Shown here: in pieces, positions 25,488-33,025 of the stretch | Numbering within the stretch: position 1 is the stretch's first letter | Layout: each line of letters begins with the position of its first letter | From: Bradymonadales bacterium | Lineage (GTDB): Bacteria > Bdellovibrionota > UBA2394 | DNA length: 33,025 nt | Assembly: GCA_007693605.1 (NCBI GenBank) | Contig: REDG01000061.1 | Location: 1 to 33,025, forward strand | Direction: 5' to 3' | The notes under the pieces: generated by a model | Databases searched by the model: none | What the model was told of the DNA's origin: nothing | Seen by the model: the letters and a program-made list of their open reading frames with translations, nothing else | Translations under genes and position numbers: made by a program

Positions 25488-26714
25488 ATGCTGAGCTCAG
25501 GGCATCCATCAACTCAGAGACTTTTGGCGAGCGGATTAAGGCTCCTGCTCTCCGTCTTCCTTCTTGGCCTGCTATCTCAGCAGACTCTAGCCCTGAGCTG
25601 CCGAGAAAGTATTGAGCGGATCCACAAGCAGTTTCAGGCTCAAAAGCAACTCTCTATTCAAGACTATCAAGGCTGGAGTACGGAATGGAAGAGTCTATAC
25701 GACAGGAAACGGAAGGAGGGCCCAGAGACTGGCGAAACAGAGATGGACTTTCTGAGGGAGCTGACGCAGAGAGATCCCGGTTTTCATTTTTACTGGAGCA
25801 GGATAAAGAGGGTCTATGAAGGGCTGGGTCTGCAACATCGCCATTACCTCATTGACGAATACTTTGATTACCGAATTCGATTTCTAGCGCAAATCGAGGC
25901 TTTCTCTAAAACCTTCCCTCGCTTTGTTCAGATTTTGGCCGAAAGGCCTTATGACTTGGATGATTCGCAATTGCAGGCTTTTTTCGAGTTTATGCTATGG
26001 CTGAAGGCTAGTCCGCCTGCTGACCAAGCGGCTTTTCCCATTGTGCTCGATTCGTCTGCCATTGGACTGAGTCGGGAAGATCGGAGACCACGGAATGAAA
26101 TCATTCGAGAAAGAAGAAGATTTTTGGCCGCTCAACTCCTGGGAACGGGAGCTTCCCCTGAATGGCCGGTCAGCATTTTGGCTGGTGCTGCGCTAGCCAT
26201 TGGCAATCAGAGCATACGCCAACAGAGAGCTCTCAATCCCATTTCTGCACATCCTCTTTATGAGCAATCGATTTCCAATGAGGATCTTCGTTTCATCAGG
26301 CGACTGGCAAGTTTCTTTCAAGAGCAAGGGGTTGGCAATCAAAGCCGGCCTGAGAAATCTTGGAGGCTTGCTGAATACTTGGCCACCAACTCTGGCATCT
26401 TTGTGACTCAAGACGGCGACTTTTTTAATGCTTTGCTTCGGGCCACAGGAGGAAACTACGACACACTTATGGGTTTAGGCGAGCTTGGCGCCGTCTCCAC
26501 AGAGCATGGTGTCGAGTTAAAACTGAGTGCTGGGGCTGAACTGGTTTATCTCTTGGATGGCAAAGAGCAAAGGCGAAGGATTTTGCAGGTCAGAGTAACA
26601 GACAGCTCCAATCCAGATCGCCGCTTTCAAGCTCACATCCTCCACCTTAATCTTAAGGGACAGCTCCACTCCCCCACTGAAACTCCCTCTTTAGACTTGG
26701 CAGTTGGCCCTTAA
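25488..26714 (+). CDS. Unrecognised exported protein
   Basis: ATG 25488 was chosen because it gives a normal signal peptide; a TTG at 25470 is in frame. The 408-residue product has a basic N-terminus, a hydrophobic core (LRLLLSVFLLGLLSQQTLAL), and a Cys immediately after (LSCRESIERI), reminiscent of the 744-residue neighbour at 19417. The body is charged and helical, with a hydrophobic patch near residues 220-232 (SILAGAALAIGN). The C-terminal 90 residues look more beta-like (GVELKLSAGAELVYLLDG, RILQVRVTDSS). No family is recognised. It is divergent from the tesA operon, with 81 nt between the starts. Confidence 0.7.
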   Translation: MLSSGHPSTQRLLASGLRLLLSVFLLGLLSQQTLALSCRESIERIHKQFQAQKQLSIQDYQGWSTEWKSLYDRKRKEGPETGETEMDFLRELTQRDPGFHFYWSRIKRVYEGLGLQHRHYLIDEYFDYRIRFLAQIEAFSKTFPRFVQILAERPYDLDDSQLQAFFEFMLWLKASPPADQAAFPIVLDSSAIGLSREDRRPRNEIIRERRRFLAAQLLGTGASPEWPVSILAGAALAIGNQSIRQQRALNPISAHPLYEQSISNEDLRFIRRLASFFQEQGVGNQSRPEKSWRLAEYLATNSGIFVTQDGDFFNALLRATGGNYDTLMGLGELGAVSTEHGVELKLSAGAELVYLLDGKEQRRRILQVRVTDSSNPDRRFQAHILHLNLKGQLHSPTETPSLDLAVGP

Positions 26715-26732
26715 GGCTTTAGGCAGAGACTT

Positions 26733-28643
26733 GTGGCAAACGAGCAAACTCAAACGGCTAATCTTTTGCAGGTTCAGGCGGCCACAAAGGCTTTCGGGGG
26801 TCGACTCCTGTTTGACTCTGTGAACTTTTCGATCAATGAATCGGAACATGTGGGGGTGATTGGACCCAACGGAGCAGGCAAAACAAGCTTGTTTCGCATA
26901 CTCGCCTCTGAGCTTGAGCTCGACTCGGGCGAGATTGTCACAGCCAATCACCTGCGACTTGGCTACCTCAAACAACATGATCTCTGGGATTTGCAGGAAA
27001 AGGCGGGCAGTTTTCTGGAGAAGAACAGCCCCATGCCGCTTTGGGAGTTGAAAAGACTGGGAGTCGGGCTTGATTTAAAGGACCATCACTTCGAATCTCG
27101 CATTCAAGAACTCAGCGGGGGCTACCGAATGCGCTTCAAGCTGTTGCAGTTGTTGGGACAGTCTCCGAATCTGATGCTGCTGGACGAGCCCACCAACTAT
27201 CTCGATCTTGAAACTACTCTTGTCTTGGAAGAATTCCTGCAAACTTACCAGGGTTCATTTCTTCTGATCTCGCACGATCGAGAATTTCTTAGACGAACGA
27301 CAGATCATATTCTGGAGATTGAGAATCAAGATGTCGTCAAGTTTAACGGAAACATCGACGACTACTTTGAGCAAAAGAGAGTCCTGCGAGAACAGCTTGA
27401 GAAGCAAGCGCTTCACCAACAAGCCAAGCGAAAGCATATTCTAGACTTTGCGGCTCGCTTTGGCGCCAAAGCTTCAAAGGCAAGACAAGTGCAAAGCAAA
27501 CTAAAGTCTCTTCAGAAGATGGAAAGAGTAGAGCTGAAGTCTCTGCCGGTGGGAGCAAAGATTCAGATGCCGAACCCACCTCGATGCGGTCGACTGACGA
27601 TTGAGATCAAAAAGGCCTCTTTAGGCTACGCCAACACCGCGGTACTGCAACAAGTGGACTTGAAAGTGGAGGCAGGCGATCGCATTGGGATTGTTGGTTT
27701 TAATGGGGCCGGCAAGTCCACTCTTCTCAAGGCAATTGCCAAACAGATTCCACCTCTGGAGGGTGAGATTCGCTGGGGCCATCAGGTTGAAGTGGCTTAC
27801 TTTTCTCAAATGGTCGCCGAGGCCTTAGACCCCAACGAAACTGTCCGCGAAGCCTTAAGCTCGAAGGCTCACCCAAGCCTGAAAGACCAAGAGGTTTTGA
27901 ATTTGGCTGGCAGCTTGCTCTTTTCTGGAGGGGACATTGAAAAACCGATCTCTGTCTTGTCCGGTGGCGAGCGCGCCCGGGTGGCGCTTGGGCAGGTCTT
28001 GTTAGGGCGCGCAGCCGTTTTGCTGCTCGATGAACCCACCAACCACCTCGACTTTTACACCGTCGAGGCTCTCACCCAAGCTCTGGCTTCCTACTCGGGT
28101 ACCCTGTTGTGCGTCAGCCACGATCGAGGATTTATCGGTCGAGTGGCATCCAAAATATATGAGGTTCGAAATCGAAGAGTCGAGGTCTACCCCGGAAACT
28201 ACGACGACTACCTTTGGAGCCTTCAGCGAAGAGAAGTCTGGGAAGAAGCTGTCACCCGCGAAGATTCTGGTGTGAAAACGATCACAGCCGAAGCGCCTAG
28301 CCCCTCAAACTCCGTTTCAGCCCCTTCAGAAAGGGAGCGCAAGAAGTCTCGATCCTTAAGCTTCAGACAGAGAGAAAGCTTGAAAGAACTCGAGCGAGCA
28401 CGAAGGGATTTGAACAAGCTCACTAAAGAGATCGAGAGAAAGATAAAGTCTCTTGAGAGTCGACTCGCGGAATTGGCTGGAGAGTTTTCAGAGCGAAGCG
28501 GTCAGGCCGCTTCAAGTTTAAGTATTGAAATCTCTGCCAGCCAACGAAAATTGGAGGAACTGGAATCTGAATACTTAAAACACCTGAACGAACTTGAAGA
28601 TGTGTCAAGTCAGATCAAAGCCCTGAAAGCCAAAGCCTCATGA
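26733..28643 (+). CDS. ABC-F family ATPase, Uup/YheS-like
   Basis: This soluble 636-residue protein has two ABC domains and no membrane segment. Domain 1: Walker A GPNGAGKT (44-51), signature LSGGY (127-131), Walker B LMLLDEPTN (147-155). Domain 2: Walker A GFNGAGKST (322-330), signature LSGGE (409-413), Walker B LLLLDEPTNHLD (429-440). Between them lies the P-site tRNA interaction motif linker (about 215-275, helical and basic). A coiled coil of the Uup C-terminal type spans about 545-633. ABC-F proteins act in the ribosomal E site and ease stalled translation; some give antibiotic resistance. The GTG start at 26733 lies 18 nt after the preceding stop, and the next gene overlaps by 4 nt. Confidence 0.95.
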   Translation: MANEQTQTANLLQVQAATKAFGGRLLFDSVNFSINESEHVGVIGPNGAGKTSLFRILASELELDSGEIVTANHLRLGYLKQHDLWDLQEKAGSFLEKNSPMPLWELKRLGVGLDLKDHHFESRIQELSGGYRMRFKLLQLLGQSPNLMLLDEPTNYLDLETTLVLEEFLQTYQGSFLLISHDREFLRRTTDHILEIENQDVVKFNGNIDDYFEQKRVLREQLEKQALHQQAKRKHILDFAARFGAKASKARQVQSKLKSLQKMERVELKSLPVGAKIQMPNPPRCGRLTIEIKKASLGYANTAVLQQVDLKVEAGDRIGIVGFNGAGKSTLLKAIAKQIPPLEGEIRWGHQVEVAYFSQMVAEALDPNETVREALSSKAHPSLKDQEVLNLAGSLLFSGGDIEKPISVLSGGERARVALGQVLLGRAAVLLLDEPTNHLDFYTVEALTQALASYSGTLLCVSHDRGFIGRVASKIYEVRNRRVEVYPGNYDDYLWSLQRREVWEEAVTREDSGVKTITAEAPSPSNSVSAPSERERKKSRSLSFRQRESLKELERARRDLNKLTKEIERKIKSLESRLAELAGEFSERSGQAASSLSIEISASQRKLEELESEYLKHLNELEDVSSQIKALKAKAS

Positions 28644-29365
28644 GTGACGGCCTTCTCCTTTACGGACGAAATGTTTTGAAAGAGGCCATTTTGGCAAAGG
28701 CGCCCATTTCGAAGATCTTTGTCGAAACTCACACAAGCTTTGAGTTTGTTCGAGGCCTGCAAAACTTTGATGAGACTTCTGCCGAATTGCTGGAGGGAAT
28801 TCCTAGAGAGTGTCAAAAGGAGAGCCATCAAGGCATTGCGTTTCTTTGTTCTCATCCGTTCTACACCCGCTATGACTTTAACCGACTGAAAAAGCATCGC
28901 TTAGTCCTCTTGTGTAACCACTTAGAAGATGTCCATAATTTGGGGTCCATTGCTCGCTCCGCAGCGGCCTTTGGAGCCAGCCTGATTGTTCACGAAGACC
29001 ATGGCTCTGCTCAGCTCACACCGGCGGTCGTCAAAGCCTCTGCAGGTTGCGCCTTTCGAGTGAAGTTTATGAAACTTCCGGATCTGCATCGAGCCTTTCA
29101 GTCTCTTCGAAAGGCTGAGTTTAAAATCTTTGGCTTGGATGGATCTCGAAGCCGACCCAGTCTGCCACTCTCTGAATTTCAGAGCTCCTTTCCCTGTGCT
29201 TTGGTGCTTGGGTCTGAAGCGGAAGGAGTTGAGGGCAGTCTTCTAGAAAAGTGTGATGCTCTGATTCGCGTAGAGATGACGGAGACGGTCGACTCCCTCA
29301 ATGTGAGTCACGCGGCCGCCATTGTTTTACATCAAATCTTTCAACAGAGCCAACTTTCGACTTGA
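28640..29365 (+). CDS. SpoU/TrmH-family RNA 2'-O-methyltransferase
   Basis: This is a 241-residue SPOUT methyltransferase. An N-terminal substrate-binding domain of about 85 residues (LLYGRNVLKEAI and ESHQGIAFLC, as in RlmB) precedes the catalytic domain with the three SpoU motifs: NLGSIARSA (100-108, Asn100 and Arg106), LVLGSEAEGV (188-197) and VDSLNVSHAAAIVL (217-230). These enzymes transfer methyl from AdoMet to a ribose 2'-hydroxyl in rRNA or tRNA. RlmB-type 23S rRNA G2251 methylation is the closest known activity by layout, though the target is not certain. ATG 28640 overlaps the TGA of the ABC-F gene in the sequence ATGA, so translation is probably coupled. Confidence 0.93.
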   Translation: MSDGLLLYGRNVLKEAILAKAPISKIFVETHTSFEFVRGLQNFDETSAELLEGIPRECQKESHQGIAFLCSHPFYTRYDFNRLKKHRLVLLCNHLEDVHNLGSIARSAAAFGASLIVHEDHGSAQLTPAVVKASAGCAFRVKFMKLPDLHRAFQSLRKAEFKIFGLDGSRSRPSLPLSEFQSSFPCALVLGSEAEGVEGSLLEKCDALIRVEMTETVDSLNVSHAAAIVLHQIFQQSQLST

Positions 29366-29383
29366 TCCCTAAACCCAATCCTT

Positions 29384-29423
29384 AAACTGGCCTCAGCACA
29401 ACACGGAAACAATTTACCAGTTT
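29384..29423. other. Inverted repeat between convergent genes
   Basis: AAACTGG (29384-29390) and CCAGTTT (29417-29423) are perfect 7-bp complements around 26 nt, placed between the stops of the methyltransferase (29365) and pirin (29429) genes. It may serve as a bidirectional transcription end, but it has no T tract on either side. Confidence 0.25.
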
Positions 29424-29428
29424 GACCA

Positions 29429-30316
29429 CTAGGACTTCGGCAACGGAATTCTTTCCTCTTCATCTCCGGGCACTTTGGGAAACTTGCCTGCCTCCCAATC
29501 CATCTTGGCCTTAGAAATTCTCTGGGCGTCGCTAGAAACAAAATTCCATGCGATATGACGGTCTCCATCTAAGGGCTCTCCACCAAAAACAATGGCTCGC
29601 GCTCTCTGAGACGCCCGCAGTTTGTAAGTCTTTGATTCGGGCAAAACGGCCAACTCGCCCGCAGAAATTTTTTCAGCTGAAGACCCTTCTTCGGTCGAAA
29701 GCTCCAAGTCGCCCTCAAGCAAATAGACGGCCCTCTCGCGATAGCCTTCAGGCAGTTCAAAAGACGCTTGGCCTTCAAAGTCCAAAGCTGCATAGAACAA
29801 GGGCGACTGAGTCTGAATAGGCGATTCTAAACCGGCAAGGCTGCCAGCAATCAGCTTTATGCGGCAACCTGAGTCCATTCGAGTTGGCAGTCTCTCAGAG
29901 GGAGTGTGATGAAAAGAAGCCGCCATTTCTTCTTTCTCTTTTGGAAGGGCCACCCAAAACTGCAAGCCGTAGAGTGAATGAGAGGATTGTCGAAGTTCTT
30001 TGGGGCTTCGCTCGGAGTGAACAATTCCAGATCCAGCGACCATCCAGTTGACATCGCCGGGCCGGATGACTTGAGAGTTTCCCAAACTATCGCGATGATG
30101 CAGCTCTCCCTCAAACAGATAAGTCACGGTGGCCAATCCGATGTGAGGGTGGGGTCGAACATCCACGCCTTTTCCCGCTTCAAACTTGGCGGGGCCGATA
30201 TGATCGAGAAAAATAAAGGGACCGATCATCTTCTTTTGAAAAGAGGGCAAGAGGCGTCTTACACTGAAACCCCCTAAGTCGGTCTCTTTGGGATGAAGCT
30301 TTAACAAGTCTGACAT
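29429..30316 (-). CDS. Pirin-family bicupin
   Basis: This is a 295-residue protein with a good ribosome-binding site (AAAGGAG upstream of ATG 30316). Pirin_N includes the metal site in full: His56 and His58 in RPHPHIGLATVTYLFEG, then His100 and Glu102 in GSGIVHSE, corresponding to human pirin His56, His58, His101 and Glu103. Pirin_C covers about residues 170-280 (VYLLEGDLEL). Bacterial pirins include quercetin dioxygenases and regulators of pyruvate metabolism; with an intact metal site this one may be enzymatic. It is the last of four minus-strand genes. Confidence 0.95.
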   Translation of the reverse strand: MSDLLKLHPKETDLGGFSVRRLLPSFQKKMIGPFIFLDHIGPAKFEAGKGVDVRPHPHIGLATVTYLFEGELHHRDSLGNSQVIRPGDVNWMVAGSGIVHSERSPKELRQSSHSLYGLQFWVALPKEKEEMAASFHHTPSERLPTRMDSGCRIKLIAGSLAGLESPIQTQSPLFYAALDFEGQASFELPEGYRERAVYLLEGDLELSTEEGSSAEKISAGELAVLPESKTYKLRASQRARAIVFGGEPLDGDRHIAWNFVSSDAQRISKAKMDWEAGKFPKVPGDEEERIPLPKS

Positions 30317-30400
30317 GATTCAGTCTCCTTTAAAATTCAGATGAAAGCCTCACCTACAATGAAGCGAATGAAAAGGACTCTACTGGTTTGAAAAACAAGA

Positions 30401-30871
30401 TCACTTGAAGCAATCCTCACCAAAATGAACGAGTTCAACAAAATCGGCTTCGGTAATGATTCCTAAGAGCGCACCTTGGATGTCCACCACGGGCAGTGCT
30501 CCAAATTCATTATCGAACATCAGATGAGCGGCCTCGATCAGACCGGCGTCAGGAGAGATGGTCACCACATCTTTTCTCATGGCTTCTACAACCGGAATTG
30601 AAAATCCTTGCTCGAAATGGGCTCTCTGGTTGGGGCGCAAGAGGGCCGAAGCTGTTTTGTTCATCAGGTCTCGGTGTGAGACCATCCCGACCAATTTGCC
30701 CGCTGAGTCGACAACAGGAATGTGTCGAAGTCGACGCCAGGCTTCATTCTCATCCCAAAGCCGAAGTTGGTCTGCCACCGAAAGGGTTACGAGCTTTTCG
30801 GTCATTAAGTCTCTTACACGAAATCTTGAAAGCAGCTCCCAGCCAGAGCCCTTCTTCTTTTTATCTTCCAT
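30401..30871 (-). CDS. CBS-domain pair protein
   Basis: This 156-residue protein is almost entirely two CBS domains: residues about 20-75 (RVRDLMTEKLVTLS to RHIPVVDSAGKLVGMVSHRDLM) and about 93-150 (VVEAMRKDVVTISPDAGLIE to FGALPVVDIQGALLGIITEAD). The N-terminus is a short Lys-rich tail. Stand-alone CBS pairs bind adenosine nucleotides or AdoMet and report energy state to partner proteins. The gene lies 31 nt after the DCC-family gene and 84 nt before pirin; no target protein is evident nearby. Confidence 0.92.
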   Translation of the reverse strand: MEDKKKKGSGWELLSRFRVRDLMTEKLVTLSVADQLRLWDENEAWRRLRHIPVVDSAGKLVGMVSHRDLMNKTASALLRPNQRAHFEQGFSIPVVEAMRKDVVTISPDAGLIEAAHLMFDNEFGALPVVDIQGALLGIITEADFVELVHFGEDCFK

Positions 30872-30902
30872 GCCCTAGCTTTACTCAAAAAATCGACAGA
30901 GC

Positions 30903-31304
30903 CTAGGGCAAAAGTCGCTCTCTTTCGTCGGCCGTTGGAATTCGACAACTTTCTCGACGCCCGAAGAGGTGAAAGCGATTTTTGGCGACCAGTCGATAGA
31001 AGGGGTTTCTAAGAAAGCCGGGCAGCACGAAGGCGAGCGCGAAAATCCTCCAGAAACCGCCGAGATCCCGAAGGGCGTAGAGAATGGCGTCTGATTGGTT
31101 GTAAACTCTGCCCTCTCGAAGATAGAGAACGCTATCTGGATCGCGGCCCACAGCCCCAGCGAATTCGGGCAGATGTTTTTTGGCCGTCTCCCCCTGCAGA
31201 CTGGCAAAATGAATCTGGGCTCGACGATCTCGGCGCATCAAAAAATCAACCCAAGTGTTACACAAATTACAGTAACCGTCGAAAAACAAAATCCTCTGCG
31301 GCAT
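30903..31304 (-). CDS. DCC-family (DUF393) thiol-disulfide oxidoreductase-like protein
   Basis: This is a 133-residue protein. The N-terminal strand ends in the family motif DGYCNLCN (residues 9-16) with Cys12 and Cys15 in a C-x-x-C arrangement like thioredoxin. The remaining conserved parts of the family are visible: FASLQGE, SVLYLREGRVYNQSDAIL and the C-terminal NPFYRLVAKNRFHLFGRRESCR with one more Cys. Redox activity is assumed from the motif; the physiological partner is not known. The gene has no signal peptide, so it acts in the cytoplasm. The CBS-pair gene follows after 31 nt. Confidence 0.93.
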   Translation of the reverse strand: MPQRILFFDGYCNLCNTWVDFLMRRDRRAQIHFASLQGETAKKHLPEFAGAVGRDPDSVLYLREGRVYNQSDAILYALRDLGGFWRIFALAFVLPGFLRNPFYRLVAKNRFHLFGRRESCRIPTADERERLLP

Positions 31305-31381
31305 GACCCCTTCAGACTAGTGGGCTCTGCGATTGCCGACAAGACCTCATCTCACAAGGGGAGAGTCGCAAAACGCCCATC

Positions 31382-32368
31382 TCAGAAGGGGCTTGGGCTC
31401 TCGGAGCAGGGAAAAATCTCGGCCATCATACAGCGAAGGCTCCCCCCACCCAGTCGTTCGATCCAAGGAATGGAAACAAACTGAAGATCTGCTTCGCTTT
31501 CAAGTTTCTGAATTTGCGACTTACTAAAGGCCCGGTAGGCAGTCTCTGAGGCCATCCAAACCTTCTCGGCATCTCCATTCTCCAACAGAAGAACATTGCC
31601 GCAGAACGACTCCATTTGGTCCAATCCTATAAGAAGGGGGCTTTTGCCAATCTCTTCTAGTTTTTCTAGCAACCGTTTTCTTTGAGAGGGCTGCGAGATA
31701 CTATCAAGACAGACCAGCGCATGAGTGTCCCCTACACTCATCATGACATTGGTATGATAGACAGGTCGTGCCTCTGCCGTTAAACTTTCAAAACAAAAGA
31801 TCGAGTAGCCCGTCTCTTGTTCAAAGATTTTAACAAGCTCCTCACTGGAGCGAGCCGAGAGACTGCAAAATCCAGTTCTCGATCGACGATCTAAGACTAA
31901 GCTGCCCGTTCCTTCCAGAAACCAGGCTCGAGACTCATAAGCACTCAGGTCTAAAATCTGGTAGGGCCCGTGACGCCTTTGGAGAGCTTGAATGATATCC
32001 TCTCGCCTCTCTCGACGACGACTCGGCGCAAACATCGGATAGAGAATCAGGTGGCCGCTTGAATGCGTCGAAAACCAATTGTTTGGAAAGACCGCGTCGG
32101 GGGTCTCTGCCTCTTTCAGACTTTCGAAAAGCTCGACCCCGATCCCAAGCTGCTCCAATCTCTCGTGTAGCGAATCGAACTCGTAGTGAATCAGACTCAA
32201 GTCGACCCCAGAACTTTGCTCGCCTTGAAAGGAGTTTGAGCCAAGAGTCTCAGGATTCGAATAAAACGACTGCGGACGAATAAGGAGAACCCGATTCGCA
32301 AAGGCTCTTTCAGTCTCTGGCTTTAAGCTTCTCCCTTCCCGACCCAGATCTTTCTCTTCAGGCTTCAT
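31382..32368 (-). CDS. ADI-related amidinotransferase-fold protein (CtlX-like)
   Basis: This is a 328-residue protein of the pentein (guanidine-modifying) superfamily. Family motifs are complete: PDAVFPNNWFSTH (90-102, with Asp91 and the Asn-Asn pair), FLEGTGSLVLD (150-160, Glu152), YHTNVMMSVG (204-213, His205) and GGGSLRCMMAEIF near the C-terminus with nucleophile Cys313. The set Asp, Glu, His, Cys matches arginine deiminase and dimethylarginine hydrolase active sites, so it should attack a guanidino or ureido substrate such as arginine or citrulline. The N-terminal 25 residues are charged and not conserved in such families, so a later start is possible. It is the first of four minus-strand genes, with 77 nt before the next. 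Confidence 0.92.
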   Translation of the reverse strand: MKPEEKDLGREGRSLKPETERAFANRVLLIRPQSFYSNPETLGSNSFQGEQSSGVDLSLIHYEFDSLHERLEQLGIGVELFESLKEAETPDAVFPNNWFSTHSSGHLILYPMFAPSRRRERREDIIQALQRRHGPYQILDLSAYESRAWFLEGTGSLVLDRRSRTGFCSLSARSSEELVKIFEQETGYSIFCFESLTAEARPVYHTNVMMSVGDTHALVCLDSISQPSQRKRLLEKLEEIGKSPLLIGLDQMESFCGNVLLLENGDAEKVWMASETAYRAFSKSQIQKLESEADLQFVSIPWIERLGGGSLRCMMAEIFPCSESPSPF

Positions 32369-32377
32369 CCGTCTCTC

Positions 32378-32425
32378 GGCTTTAGCGTCTAGAGCCTCAG
32401 GGAATCAAGCCCAAAGGGAGTGGCG
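32378..32425. repeat. Possible degenerate relative of the dispersed repeat
   Basis: GGCTTTAGCG (32378-32387 region) followed about 30 nt later by GGGAGTGGCG (32416-32425) repeats, in the same order, two signature elements of the repeat at 13175-13202 (CTTTAGCG, then GGGGAGTGGCG). The rest is not conserved. It lies in the gap between the amidinotransferase-fold and HNH genes. Similarity is short and could be chance. Confidence 0.25.
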
Positions 32426-32475
32426 GCCACCTCTGAACCACCCCTGCCTTTCAAGGCCTACATCCTTCTCTCAAC

Positions 32476-33025
32476 TCAAAGCTCCCTCTCCCACATTCGC
32501 CGCTGATTATTATGCTGCCGACAAAGCAGTCGAAGATTAGCCTCGCTCGACTCTCCCCCTCTCGAAAACTCTAGTTTGTGGTCCCACTCCAAGCCAAAAC
32601 TCGACCCACAGGACCTCCCCGTCTTTGGCTCCACAAAAACACAGGCCCCGCCATCCCTCTCAAAAACCTCAGCACGAACAGATTTTGGAATATGCCGACT
32701 TCGCTTTCCTTTAGTCCCAACTTTCGCCCCTTCGCAGCCAGCAATGTTCATAGGCGCTTTGGTAAGGACTTTCGCTACGGTAGCGCTTCTTCGACGATTG
32801 CTTTCCCGACTTTCAAGCTCGATGCCCTGAGTTTTTCCAGTCTCCGAAATACTCGAGTTTACTTCCACTTTGGAATCCGCACCTGGGAAGCTCTCCGTTT
32901 CCCTCAAAACTCCCTCCCCAGCCCTTGCTTGGGACTCATCTCTCTTTTCACCTCTAAACCCAGCCCCCTGCTTCTTCCCTCTCACTCCAAACTTCCTCTT
33001 CTCTACTTCTTGAAGAGCCAACCTC
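32476..33025 (-). CDS. HNH endonuclease, 5'-truncated by the window edge
   Basis: The frame is open to the last base; the first in-window initiator (TTG 33021) is unlikely to be the true start, so the N-terminus is outside. The visible 182 codons comprise a long low-complexity, charged linker (Gly/Glu/Ser/Arg-rich, about 105 residues) and a C-terminal HNH domain. The domain starts RHIPKSVRAEVFERDGGAC and carries the second Cys in RSCGS, the first HNH element in LEWDHKLEFSRGG, and the last in EANLRLLCRQHNNQRR. Such proteins may be nucleases of mobile elements or of housekeeping type. I associate this particular domain sequence pattern with multi-copy genes in Bdellovibrio-like genomes, from memory only. 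Confidence 0.88.
   Translation of the reverse strand, partial: RLALQEVEKRKFGVRGKKQGAGFRGEKRDESQARAGEGVLRETESFPGADSKVEVNSSISETGKTQGIELESRESNRRRSATVAKVLTKAPMNIAGCEGAKVGTKGKRSRHIPKSVRAEVFERDGGACVFVEPKTGRSCGSSFGLEWDHKLEFSRGGESSEANLRLLCRQHNNQRRMWEREL

Overview
The window looks like a chromosomal segment of a Gram-negative bacterium of the Bdellovibrionota/Myxococcota kind. This is inferred from the mix of genes: many unrecognised Sec-exported proteins, a lipoprotein, a transmembrane Ser/Thr kinase, a Mip-type FKBP lipoprotein, a probable outer-membrane barrel behind a subtilase, a short MetRS, and an HNH nuclease of a type I associate with Bdellovibrio-like genomes. The lineage is an inference, not a measurement. 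The first 44 bases are pure C and look like an assembly or sequencing artefact at a contig end. I see no rRNA, tRNA, CRISPR array, phage or insertion sequence.

Layout. 1-5937: an envelope-oriented block with a 3'-truncated lipoprotein, two unrecognised exported or anchored proteins, a small tail-anchored protein and a transmembrane PknB-like kinase. 5938-7229: a poorly coding stretch holding a small membrane ORF and fragments in several frames, probably partly decayed. 7230-9188: a secreted protein, then a two-gene unit on the minus strand (nucleotidyltransferase-fold protein plus a partner with a possible C-terminal HTH) driven by a near-consensus promoter with a palindrome over its -10 box. 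9434-11910: an exported subtilisin-like protease overlapped by a probable outer-membrane barrel gene. 11872-15218: a minus-strand run (metG, MAPEG protein, FKBP lipoprotein, small membrane protein) interrupted by a tandem dispersed repeat. 15325-19300: a plus-strand housekeeping and stress run (exported EEP-family protein, msrA, GNAT, uppP, DUF883 and DUF1469 pair).

19417-26714: two unrecognised exported proteins on the plus strand flank a minus-strand tesA-ybbA-ybbP-like operon with overlapping genes. 26733-29365: an ABC-F ATPase overlaps by 4 nt a SpoU-type RNA methyltransferase, a ribosome-related pair. 29429-32368: four minus-strand genes (ADI-like amidinotransferase-fold protein, DCC-family protein, CBS-pair protein, pirin). 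32476-33025: an HNH endonuclease whose frame is open to the window edge.

The genome is compact. Many same-strand neighbours overlap, and four convergent pairs share coding bases (4132-4135, 7868-7871, 11872-11910, 21634-21651). The most system-like candidate is the nucleotidyltransferase and HTH unit, which resembles type IV (AbiE/MNT-like) toxin-antitoxin modules but has the opposite gene order to AbiE, a helix-turn-helix candidate at the C-terminus of the partner, and a promoter predicting a leaderless transcript.
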